DNA of 64,000 nt, from the NCBI GenBank assembly GCA_930367205.1, contig OV884009.1:107157189-107221188 (forward strand), read 5' to 3'. A model generated the notes under the pieces. That model was given only the letters and a program-made list of their open reading frames with translations, had not been told where the DNA came from and did not search any database. A program made the position numbers and the translations under genes. The DNA is from Acanthosoma haemorrhoidale (taxonomy: Eukaryota; Arthropoda; Insecta; Hemiptera; Acanthosomatidae). Positions 1 to 10,113 of the stretch are shown piece after piece (position 1 is the first letter of the stretch; every line of letters begins with the position of its first letter).

Positions 1-2436
1 AAGAGAAAATATCTAGAGAATTTTTTTCTTTATATACAGTACAGTTAAAAGAAGACCGTATCGCTAAATTGCTGGCAAAAAGTTAATGGTGAGTTATTAT
101 GGAGGATGCAGGTTCTCCAGTCCCCGTGGGGACCGCTGGGCTGACCACAGCTTTTATATCGCTCTATTTAGAATTATTGTGGCTCGGCTTTTTCCTGATA
201 AATATCGCATCCACCATCCTCGCCCGTACTCGTTCATTCATAAATAACTTTTAGTATTGTTCCAAATTTATAATGCAACCTTTGATAAACTCATATTGAT
301 TTGTACCATGTATTGGCTTGTCAGGAACAGGTTTGGGGTCTTAGCAAAAAAAAAAAGTTGATTTGGAAATTCAATTTAAAGGCTTGAATGATCAGGGCAG
401 TCTCTGATTGCCTAATGAAATTGAATAAAAAAAATGCATTATTAGATAATGCCTCATCCCATTAGAAGATGAAGTTAAAAAACACAGAATTAATCTTTTT
501 CCCAGCGGATACCACAACAAAATGGTAACTGTTAGACCAAAGCAAAATAAAAAACATTACATTTCATTACCGTTGAAAGGTTTTCAAACACCTGTTAGCT
601 AAAATGGAACACGCTTCTGCATTTTTGTTCACATGTCAAACTCAATTACAGTTATCAACGCTATTTTCTGAATAATGTCTTCAGTTCGAGAAGTTACACC
701 GCCAACTGTGAGAAACTGTTTTTATATAGCGGGATTCAGAAAAACCGAATCCATCATTCGGTACATCAGCCCCTGTACCATTCTCCATCTATAGCACTGG
801 CAAATGCAACCCTAAAACATCAGGAGGCACAGTGTAACCTAATATAAAGGTGTTCATAAATACAAATCCTCCCAGTATATTTTTTCTTGGGCTCGCAATA
901 GTTGCTTTTCTTCTTCTTTACTCTTATTTTTCTCTTATTCAATTCTCTCACAATTCACTATTATGTTTAGTAGCATTATGATTTATAAAATGTATTGTGA
1001 TGCTGTTAGGAAAGATTTCTGTTTTACATTTACATATTTTAACAGTTTAAGTCTATGGGTCTAAATAGCAAGGTGTGTGATTAAATCTAAAATGATCATA
1101 ATTTGTCAGAAATTTACATAGACTAAAAGTATTACTTACAGAATTAAAGCTTATAAATGAACAAAACTGACAACAGTAAAACTTTCGATAATGAATAATT
1201 CAATACTACTGAAAGCTGCTAAAGAATTATAGCTTTTATTAAATAAAACTAGACGTAGTATCGAAAGAAAGGATGGCAAAAATACCACTATAAAAAACTT
1301 GCCACAATTTATTGCCCCAATTACGAGGATTAGGGGGAAAATTGATAAAGAAATACAGCAGGGATACATATTAATAATGTAGAAGTGAAAACTTTCCCAC
1401 AAGGTTTTTCCTTTGGGGAATTTAAACAGCCCGGGTGAAGGTGATAATTAATTTGCGGCTTTCACCAACCCCCACGACTATTCAAATTATAATTATCAAC
1501 ACCTGTGAGCCTTCAATTTAAATTAGCCTCTGTATCTTACTAATGTCATGTGGTAGCTGGAAATAATATAAAGCATTATTGATGGTAAGACTCTGCCAAA
1601 TTCCCTAAGCACACGCTATCTAAGCCGAGCAAGCTTCAAATCGAGAGGGGTGAAATCTAACAAACACAAGAAACCAATAACCCAGAAATAATAGGTGATG
1701 TAAATAAGGAGTCAACCACTAAGGACACTTAACCGGACAAGATAATTCTCATTTGTGGATCTTTAATATTGTTGGACGCGTTTTTTTTCGGATTTTATGA
1801 ATTCTCTAAGGGACGCATGAGAACGTTGAGACCAATTCTCAGAACAGTTCGATTTTTGGAATATTAAATGAAATTTCCAGTTAACAGCCAAAGAATAATC
1901 ACTATCAAGATCCGAATCTAATCCCATCAAGGACAGGGAACTTAGAAGAAACAGGAATCAACATAGAGGACATCGCGGTTCCCACAGAGACTATAATTCT
2001 TGAATCTCTTGGAATCATGCACCAACACATCCATGGACATTTCATATCCCTATATTGAACAGGGGAAGCACACAGGCCATGACAGACAAACGCAAGGAGA
2101 GAAAAGTCAATAATCTTGGATTATGAAAATTTTTAATTTTTTTAACTCCTAGAAAAAGTTAAAAATGTGTTATGAGTGGAACTTTCCACATATTTAAATT
2201 GTAAATAACGTTCGATGTAAATAGCTCGAAATTGTTTATAAACACATCAGGTTTAAGGATATACACTGGCCGTATATCTTAACAAATTTTTAGTTTTATC
2301 GTAAATTCAATTATGACCAATTGTTCACAATTATTAATATCCAACTAAACCTACCATTGAGAAATTACCTTTGGAAAATAATCCAATTGGGGACAGAAAT
2401 CAGGTTGGATCAATGTTAAAAACTTTTAAGAATCTA
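1..2436. other. Unassigned AT-rich intergenic DNA
   Basis: I see no convincing coding exon, RNA gene or element here. The only open frame above 60 codons (minus strand, 1151-1402) has no recognisable motif. The stretch is AT-rich with many short A and T runs. Confidence 0.5.
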
Positions 2437-3293
2437 CAACTTTATTATGATAAAATTACAATCTGCCTCATTGGGCAATAAGTAATTGTGATAAATGATC
2501 TCTATTTTTTTACAAAAGTTTACAATTTCATTCACTCACTCATTCATACAGTATTTACAAACAGCCGAGAGACCTCCCAGGTCCACATGGTTGTCACCTC
2601 CCTCGCGTGCGGAAGAGGAAACGGAGTCTTGGGAAGTCCCTCACGCTCCTCTGTCAGCCGCGTCACTCGATAAGAGCCAGCGGAAGCTGACCAAGAGCGC
2701 GAGAGCAGCAGACGCTCAGGAAATGATTGAAGAAGAAATTTACCATTGCCAGGACTCCCACTGTCACGCATATAGCAGGTCACGAGGCCACTGCCTTTTC
2801 AGTCTCCGAGGAGGATTATAGGGATGAGTGGTTGGATAGGTTACTATGGAATTTAATGAACTTGGAAGGGATGAGTTCAAGAATGTAAGGTATATTAAGA
2901 TCGTTATAAAGGGTTTTGTTGCTGGCGTAATAAGGGGCATTTACTATTGTTCTCAGGACTTTTGATTGAAATGATTGAATACACTTGATGTTCGACTTTT
3001 TTGCAGTCCCCCATAGCTCTACTCCGTATGTCCAGATTGGCTTAAGTATATATAACTTTGTAGATTAGTAATTTCTTTTCTATTGATAGAGGGGATGTCC
3101 TTTGAAGTAGTCTGCACAGTTGTCCAAAGCGTCTGTTTAGTTCTTGTCTCTTCAGCCTCATATGTGGGTTCCAGGTCAGCTGTTTGTCGAAATGGAAGCC
3201 TAAGTACCGTACTATCTCGGATACAGGGAGAAGAATGGAATTTAAAAAAAAAACTAGTGGACAAGACTTGCGGCATTCCTTTAACATTATATT
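2437..3293 (-). pseudogene. Jockey-family LINE, 5'-truncated 3' fragment
   Basis: This minus-strand copy matches the 3' part of the larger Jockey element at 27425-30793. Its 5' edge (about 3293) corresponds to the RT region just after the active site, and the translated stretch includes VSEIVRYLGFHFDKQLTWNP (compare VSETVRYLGFHLDKRLTWNP at 30140). The frame is broken after about 80 residues. The rest is decayed C-terminal coding sequence and 3' UTR ending near 2437 in a TTTATTATGATAAAATTA-type terminus (as read on the plus strand) that is also present at 47249. The truncation point and missing N-terminal part are those of a dead-on-arrival LINE insertion. It is not functional. Confidence 0.85.
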
Positions 3294-3297
3294 TACG

Positions 3298-4490
3298 GTG
3301 TTTTAATGTTTGATAATGAGTTATCATCGTTTAATGTTTTCATTTCTTCGAAAAAAAAATTAAATCCCACTAAAACACGTGGTACAAGACAGAAACAATA
3401 GGCATGTGCATGTGAATGTGAGGTGCATGCAACTATCGGTGTTAACGATGGAAACACATAATAAAATATAAATATAATATGATAAATCAAAAAATATAAT
3501 AATAAAAACACTGAAGAAAGTTAACAAATATTCTTAACCATCTAAGTACACTTTAAACCATAGCCAGTGTTTATGAGGAAATATATCAACACCCCTTCTT
3601 GTCAATGAGCACTACGAGTCAAGGAAAGAAATGTTTTAAATTGTCACTTAACAGAACCTCGTACGTTAAAACTCCAGCTCTTTTGAGCAACATTTTCTGT
3701 ATTTGTTCAATAAGGTTGTCACAAAGCAATTGATTTGTTTTTTTCGGTGCAATCACGTAAAACTACGGGAGGTCGCATTAACCCTCGGCGTGTGTGCTTC
3801 TATTCGGTTGGTATACTGTCTATGCTAAACAACAGCTAAATTATCAATTTTTAGGTGTGCAGTGTAAATGTTTAACCACAGACCAACATTTATAAAACGC
3901 ATTAAAAGAGAAAAAAACGCTTATTTGAATGCATGATTTGAATATGTGACTGTATACTTGGTGGTTTAGCACAGGGTCATATATGTGTGGCCGATGTCCA
4001 ATATCCAGCCAACATGTCTAAACGGCTCGATTGGCCGGTGTACATAATGTGCTGTATAATGTATACTGATCATGACTAGTACATTTAGTGAAGCATGTGA
4101 TCATTTGCACTAGACGAAGCGATAAAACTGTGCTTGTTCTCCCAGTCAATAGTTGTGCTTTGCTGTACATTATCGTGACATAGGCCTATTTTTCTCTTCA
4201 TGGGAAAGCACCACTCCAACATTGTAAATCCCTCCCAACTGAGCAACATTCTCTTCAGTAACATTTTTCCCGATATAAATCATTTTTGTCCTAACCCTGG
4301 CGAAGACTGTACGCAATGTACGCAATGAGCACAGAAGCACGGACAGTCACGATTTGACCCCTAAATTAATTTTTCCTGAGTTGTTTGCCAATGTTAGGAC
4401 ACTATACGATAGTATTAGAAATATTTAAATACATTGTTTTTAAATCAGTAACTCTCATAATCGTATTGCTCCCAGTACCAATTGCCCTTG
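3298..4490. other. Unassigned intergenic DNA
   Basis: No gene or repeat recognised. The open frame at 3293-3511 minus is low complexity. The stretch leads directly into the 86-bp tandem array. Confidence 0.45.
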
Positions 4491-5288
4491 TTATATGTGT
4501 AACTCGCCACATAAACTGGGTATAATGATAGGATGGTTTAATAATAAGATTAAAGACGATTGGCGTGTAGATAATGTTATATGTGTAACTCGCCACATAA
4601 ACTGGGTATAATGATAGGATGGTTTAATAATAAGATTAAAGACGATTGGCGTGTAGATAATGTTATATGTGTAACTCGCCACATAAACTGGGTATAATGA
4701 TAGGATGGTTTAATAATAAGATTAAAGACGATTGGCGTGTAGATAATGTTATATGTGTAACTCGCCACATAAACTGGGTATAATGATAGGATGGTTTAAT
4801 AATAAGATTAAAGACGATTGGCGTGTAGATAATGTTATATGTGTAACTCGCCACATAAACTGGGTATAATGATAGGATGGTTTAATAATAAGATTAAAGA
4901 CGATTGGCGTGTAGATAATGTTATATGTGTAACTCGCCACATAAACTGGGTATAATGATAGGATGGTTTAATAATAAGATTAAAGACGATTGGCGTGTAG
5001 ATAATGTTATATGTGTAACTCGCCACATAAACTGGGTATAATGATAGGATGGTTTAATAATAAGATTAAAGACGATTGGCGTGTAGATAATGTTATATGT
5101 GTAACTCGCCACATAAACTGGGTATAATGATAGGATGGTTTAATAATAAGATTAAAGACGATTGGCGTGTAGATAATGTTATATGTGTAACTCGCCACAT
5201 AAACTGGGTATAATGATAGGATGGTTTAATAATAAGATTAAAGACGATTGGCGTGTAGATAATGTTATATGTGTAACTCGCCACATAA
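4491..5288. repeat. 86-bp tandem satellite, nine full units plus 24 bp
   Basis: The unit begins TTATATGTGTAACTCGCCAC and is repeated head-to-tail with starts at 4491, 4577, 4663, 4749, 4835, 4921, 5007, 5093 and 5179. A tenth, partial unit runs 5265-5288. By eye all full units are identical, which points to recent amplification or strong homogenisation. Since 86 is not a multiple of three, the array yields overlapping 63-residue open frames on the minus strand that repeat the same peptide; these are by-products of the repeat. There are no unique spacers, so it is not a CRISPR array. Confidence 0.95.
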
Positions 5289-6366
5289 GATATAATATAA
5301 TATAAATAAGAAATATAAATTGACTATACGTGGCGGTAATTATGAGTGTCTTATGTGTGAAAAGGGCAATACATATCCATACGTGCAATAAACTTCAATT
5401 TTGTTCAGCGAGGAATAGGCGGCCTTAAGCAAGCAGAAGATAAAACAGGTCGGTCAGTGCTCGTAAAATATGGCTAGGGCTATACTAGGCGCAGCACGTA
5501 CGAGGGAAGATGTGAAGTTTCAGAAACTCGCTTCTTTAAAGGTGGTTCACACAGAGTTGAAACTAGACTAAAGAAAACTGTCCACGGAGGCGCGGTAGAA
5601 GAGAGGGGGGAGTTGGAGAAGTGCTCCTGGAGAAGGGATAGAGTAGAGTGGACTTTTGAGAAGGATGACGAGAGACGCTGATTTAGGGGAGGGAGGAGAA
5701 GGAGATGAGCTTGGGACAGCTTGACCCGAAGCTTTCTTAAATGAAAACACCGATCTATTGTGAGAAATTTATATTAATATTTAGTTTATATGTAAAATGA
5801 TCCATCGTTTCATTCATTATATTTTATTTCATTTAATTTTTCATTTGTCATGTTAAATTGTACACAAAACTTATCATATCGTAAATTCTTTTTCACTAAA
5901 TAAATTCCTTCCATTGATCAAAACCAGATCTACCTTTGGATTAGAATCAAGTGGGAAAAATCAAATCAAATCAATATTAATCAGATTTATTATATTATAA
6001 CTTTACGCCAATTCAGTATGCTCAAAGTTTGATAGAGTAATAAATAACATCTAGTAATTTAAATAATTAAATGGCATCCCAATAAACCCAATTTAATTGA
6101 ACAAATTATTTTACTTTATTGACATGACCTTAGAGGCGTGGTTCTCCAGATGAGGTAGGCGAAAAGTTTTAGGTATTGATGGATAGATATAAATTATTAT
6201 ACATTATGTTTTTTATTTTATATATACATATTTGTTTGTATATCTATCTAAAATGTATTCGCCTCCAGAACCGAATGTAATTTGCTTCAAATAAATATTT
6301 TTAAAAAGTATTATTAATACTACTCAGTAAGTGCTAAGAAAATTCCCGGCATGCAGCAGAATTGAT
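5289..6366. other. Unassigned intergenic DNA
   Basis: No gene recognised. Sequence is AT-rich from 5760 onward. The purine-rich stretch at 5580-5720 gives a serine/proline-rich minus-strand frame with no family resemblance. Confidence 0.45.
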
Positions 6367-6540
6367 ATGATGAAAAAACAAACCCAAGCACAATTATGGA
6401 AAATTATTTTAATGGCAAGTTTAATGACTTTTTGTAATTATAGTTTACTCAATGGCCAAAACGTATATATTATTGATGAAGAAGTCGAAACCAACAATTT
6501 GATACATCACTCAATGGGATCAAGAAATGAATATTTGTAA
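6367..6540 (+). CDS. Possible 57-residue secreted peptide ORF
   Basis: A short ATG-initiated frame (two adjacent in-frame ATGs at 6367 and 6370) encodes 57 residues. The start is basic (MMKKQ), then comes a hydrophobic segment (residues about 11-27, WKIILMASLMTF), a possible signal-peptidase site after Asn-Gly-Gln, and an acidic, polar tail ending in NEYL. This is the shape of a small secreted protein. No homologue is recognised, no splice sites or polyadenylation signal were confirmed, and AT-rich DNA can give such frames by chance. It is listed only because the signal-peptide layout is unusual among the short frames here. Confidence 0.18.
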   Translation: MMKKQTQAQLWKIILMASLMTFCNYSLLNGQNVYIIDEEVETNNLIHHSMGSRNEYL

Positions 6541-8423
6541 TTATTGAATTAATAGCCCGTTTTTTGTAGAGCTGGTTTTATTTTAACACCATCTGGGCAT
6601 TATGTGAAACTACCATGCAAACTATCATGACTAAAAAAACACGAATTGTGTGAAGACAAAAGCTCTAATGGCTTCATGTTATTATAGTTTAAAAAGACAA
6701 AACAAATTGTATTTTGCTGATTGAGGCATTGAAATTTTTTATTTATTACCGAATTAATATAAACTAGATAAATATAAATACTTTTTTTTAAACAAATTTT
6801 ATGGATTTCTAGTTTATGTTTTTCAATCTTCCCTATTTCCAATAGTGTGTGACTGTTAAAGAACGTTTAGCTCGACTATAAAAGGCTGGCTAAAGAAGGA
6901 GGTCCAAATCCCCGATTTGGGATTGGGGCTAGAAGATAAGATTATCACATTAGTGTGCTAAGACTGTGGCCGATAAAGGAGAGATCGGGATTGGGCTATC
7001 CGTTTGCCACTGGTTCCTGCCCCCCCCCCCTTGACGGCTATTACAGTATGTCTCATGCCTTAAGTCTTATTACAATTATAATATGTTATCAATACGGTTA
7101 CTCATTAATCAGACAGCTTTGTTTCTCTGTTAGGCACCTGGTTCCCAGTCCTGGTGGGAAATCGCTGAACAGAAGCATAGTGGAGACAAGGGATGTAATA
7201 CCTGAGCATAATAGGTAAATGCACTTGAAACACGACGTTGCCTTATAAATCTGTCAAACCAACCTGAGAACCTTGCTCGTGTACTGGCTGTTGTAAAGTC
7301 TCGGGCTCTAACAGGACTGGTGAAATAAAGGTGAGATGTAAGTACATATATGTTTACAGATTTTGTCGTCACCGAGTCAAATCTCAGATAGTGTTAAGAT
7401 CTATCGCTGAATGGTTTGTGAATGATAAATTCACGTTCAATAAATCATTTTCCGGAAAAATCGTTTGTCAGTTTAGAACCGGTAAGAAATTCGACGTATT
7501 CAAGAGCCATAGAGATTTCCTCACGCATTCGTAATTCTATGGTAATTGAATAATGCTTGTCGACGGTTTATGTTATAATAGGGGAGTGTGTAGACTAGTT
7601 TTGAAGCGTAACTACGTCTGATTGTAGTCATAGTAACAGTCGAAATAGACATTATAATCCAAAAGGAAAGTACTGTTTTGGCCACTAACGCTTTGGAAAA
7701 AAATGTTTACCTTCGAAATGCACACCTGAATGTAAATGACTTTTACAGAAGGGCAATTCCCCAAGGGAGACCCTGGACTGGCCGACTGTGCTACCCACAT
7801 ACTACAGGTATTCGTTTTCTGGATATTGATACTGATGTTTCAATTTCACCATCTGATGACCTTAAAACAAATATATAGGAACTAAATTATTTGCGGCTAC
7901 TATCACGGAAATTCCGACATTCAGAACAAAAGTTCTTCAAATTGACTTGGGTCAGAGGTGACAGTTGGAGTGGACTTTCGTTTTAGTTAAAACCACAACA
8001 AATATATTTTAGGAGCTGATTTTTTACATGGTTTATTACAGCCAAACCATTATTGGCAGTACTAAACTCGCTGTTACAAGTAAATAGTTGCAATTGATAA
8101 ATGGGATTGTTGAGTTCTTTCAACAAGTTTCAAGTTGAACAAACAACTTCCCAGTTCTGACAGCTTCTGGGTAATTTCCAGATATAAAAAAACATTTTCA
8201 ATAAACGTAAAATCCAATCAGATGAGGCTCCACATTGTCATCAGTGATGTGCCGATGGATTTTAGCAAACCGAGAATATTGGATCCAGAGAAGCTGCGAG
8301 TATAATTTTATAATAAATATAATAATATGTATAATTTATAATATATAAATATAATTTTTCTTGGTTAGCTTTTTTCGTCACATATATATATAATCTTGTC
8401 TTAACAAATGGTATGTTTATCAG
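6541..8423. other. Unassigned DNA with an 11-base C run
   Basis: No recognisable gene. A run of 11 C residues lies at 7020-7030. Short frames at 6955-7218, 7130-7372 and 7612-7878 show no motif I can assign. The last bases form the left target site for the LOA insertion. Confidence 0.45.
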
Positions 8424-8437
8424 TAACATCCTAATTT
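8424..8437. repeat. Left target-site duplication of the LOA element
   Basis: TAACATCCTAATTT occurs here and again at 13798-13811, bracketing the LINE. Because the element ends in TAA repeats, the first three bases may belong to the tail, so the duplication is 11-14 bp. Confidence 0.88.
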
Positions 8438-8857
8438 GGGGGGTAAATGGGTAGGGTAATGGAAAGACTAGAGAGGGAGACAGGTGCGGGGGTCTCCTTT
8501 ACTCGTAGCGGAGGAATCAAGCAATAGTGCCCTACTCACTGCTTGTGAACTCCCAGTCTGACCTATCCCTACCAACGCCTACTGTCACCTCCACGTGGTA
8601 CCCCCTGGGGAGTCCGATGGACTCGCGGACGACAGAGGCGGGATCTCCCCCATGAAATCCAGGTGGAGATCTCTTTAACACCCAAGCCAAGTGTAGAGGA
8701 GCTCGAGCTGTGGCTGAATGGCAGGGGGTGTATAAAAATGCACTGTCTTTAATCGACCCCCTTGGGGCACCAGGCGCACCCCATTGTATTAAATGCCCTC
8801 TGCAGGGAGAGGGGGCAGTACCTGCAGAGTAACTTCCCCCGCTTTCGTGGGAACAAA
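8438..8857 (+). promoter_or_regulatory. 5' UTR / internal promoter region of the LOA element
   Basis: About 420 bp of comparatively GC-rich untranslated sequence precede ORF1. LINEs of this type carry an internal pol II promoter in their 5' UTR, so the element's promoter is expected here. No TATA box is evident. The frame of ORF1 stays open upstream to 8762, but without an ATG before 8858. Confidence 0.55.
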
Positions 8858-10111
8858 ATGAGTAAAAGTAATAATAAAAATAATAATGAAGACATGGAGG
8901 AGCTGGTCAGCATGATCAGCGGAGAGGACTCAGCCCAGGGGCCTTCAATGGACCTTGGCGCTGAGGTAGTGGACGATGAAGCCTCTATGAGCTCGCTTGC
9001 GACGCTTGTAGAGGAGGCAAGTGGACTGGTAATGGAGCCAAAAAGCTTGGCGCCTGGTAGGGACGCTGCATCCAAGGATGCAGGCGAGACCTCCAAGCAC
9101 AAGTTCTCTGGAGCCCAGAGGAAGAAGTGGAGGAGGGCAATGTTGGCTGGAGGGCCACCTGAGGATCCGGCCGGACGTCCAGGACCTTCGGGGTCCGGGA
9201 ATATGGCAGGGTCTGGGTGCGCTCCAGAGAAAAGGATTAGGTCCTCACCCGGTACCTCTGCGCCTACGGCAAAGAGGCATAGGGGTGGGGATACTAGCAT
9301 TGCATCCTACGCGATTGCTGCCGGAGGAAGCAGGGTGGCGATTATCCCTAGTGGATATCCGTCCACTCAGCTGACGAAGGAGAATTGCGAGGAGATGAAG
9401 GGCCAGCTGATGAAATTTGTCGATCAGCTGGAAGAAGAGAAAGGGACACAGGCTGAATTCAGCGGAATTTACCCACATGTGGGAGCCTGTGTCATAATCT
9501 GCGACAACCAGGAGACCAAGGACTGGTTGTCGATTATAGTACCCAATTTTAACATGAGTGGGGATCTGGAGCTCCGCGTAGGAAAGGTGGAGGAGCTTCA
9601 TAAAACCGTGAAGGTAGGAACCTTCATTACAGGAGAAATGCCTCTGGAAGGTTATTTCATGAAGAGGATCAGGACCCAAAACTCTAGGGTACCTGATATT
9701 GGATTATGGAGACTCCTGGGCACCAAGGTGGAGAAGCATGGCTTCTTTGCGATCCTGTCTGCCCCAGAGACTAGCATGGAATACCTTGAGAAGCGGAAGC
9801 TTAAGCTGAACTATGGGTTCACTAAGGTCGCTCTCAGGGTATTGGGTAAGAAGAAGCCGCTGAAAGTAGTACAGGAGAGGAAGGCAAGGAGCGATCCCGA
9901 GGTGGAGGAGTCGAAGGGGATCGCTACGACGAATTTGCCAACTCCAAAGGATGGCCCCAAGGCGATGACTATGGCGGCTGCGGGGGGTGGCCCCGTGGCG
10001 GGGGCTGGGGGGCGCGCTGGGTCTGGGCCCTCTGTGATGGGGAGGCCTGGGTTTGGCGCTGTCTCCCGGCGTCCGCCTCGGGGTGGCCCTCCGGGGGCCG
10101 GCGGGCACTGA
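8858..10111 (+). CDS. LOA element ORF1, Gag-like protein with DUF4780-like domain
   Basis: A 417-residue protein from the first in-frame ATG (8858, preceded by AACAAA). The N-terminal third is low complexity: an Asn-rich start, an acidic stretch, then a Ser/Pro/Gly- and Arg/Lys-rich segment. The central part (about residues 160-340) includes YPSTQLTKENCEEMK, VGACVIICDNQETKDW, and WRLLGTKVEKHGFF followed by a Leu-Tyr-Gly strand, which fits the DUF4780 pattern seen in ORF1 of insect LOA-type LINEs. The C-terminus is Gly/Pro/Arg-rich. No CCHC zinc knuckle is present. Family knowledge suggests it binds element RNA and forms the RNP. It ends two bases before the ORF2 ATG. Confidence 0.82.
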   Translation: MSKSNNKNNNEDMEELVSMISGEDSAQGPSMDLGAEVVDDEASMSSLATLVEEASGLVMEPKSLAPGRDAASKDAGETSKHKFSGAQRKKWRRAMLAGGPPEDPAGRPGPSGSGNMAGSGCAPEKRIRSSPGTSAPTAKRHRGGDTSIASYAIAAGGSRVAIIPSGYPSTQLTKENCEEMKGQLMKFVDQLEEEKGTQAEFSGIYPHVGACVIICDNQETKDWLSIIVPNFNMSGDLELRVGKVEELHKTVKVGTFITGEMPLEGYFMKRIRTQNSRVPDIGLWRLLGTKVEKHGFFAILSAPETSMEYLEKRKLKLNYGFTKVALRVLGKKKPLKVVQERKARSDPEVEESKGIATTNLPTPKDGPKAMTMAAAGGGPVAGAGGRAGSGPSVMGRPGFGAVSRRPPRGGPPGAGGH

Positions 10112-10113
10112 TC

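Noticed and set aside
4491..5288. CRISPR-like regular repeat array
   Set aside because: Units are contiguous and identical with no variable spacers; the context is a eukaryotic genome.
4402..5388. A series of nearly identical 63-residue minus-strand ORFs
   Set aside because: They are overlapping translations of the 86-bp satellite, shifted by one unit each, with no sign of coding constraint.
8749..9300. 183-residue minus-strand ORF and other 60-144 residue frames opposite 8.7-12 kb
   Set aside because: Shadows of the LOA ORF1/ORF2 coding sequence on the opposite strand.
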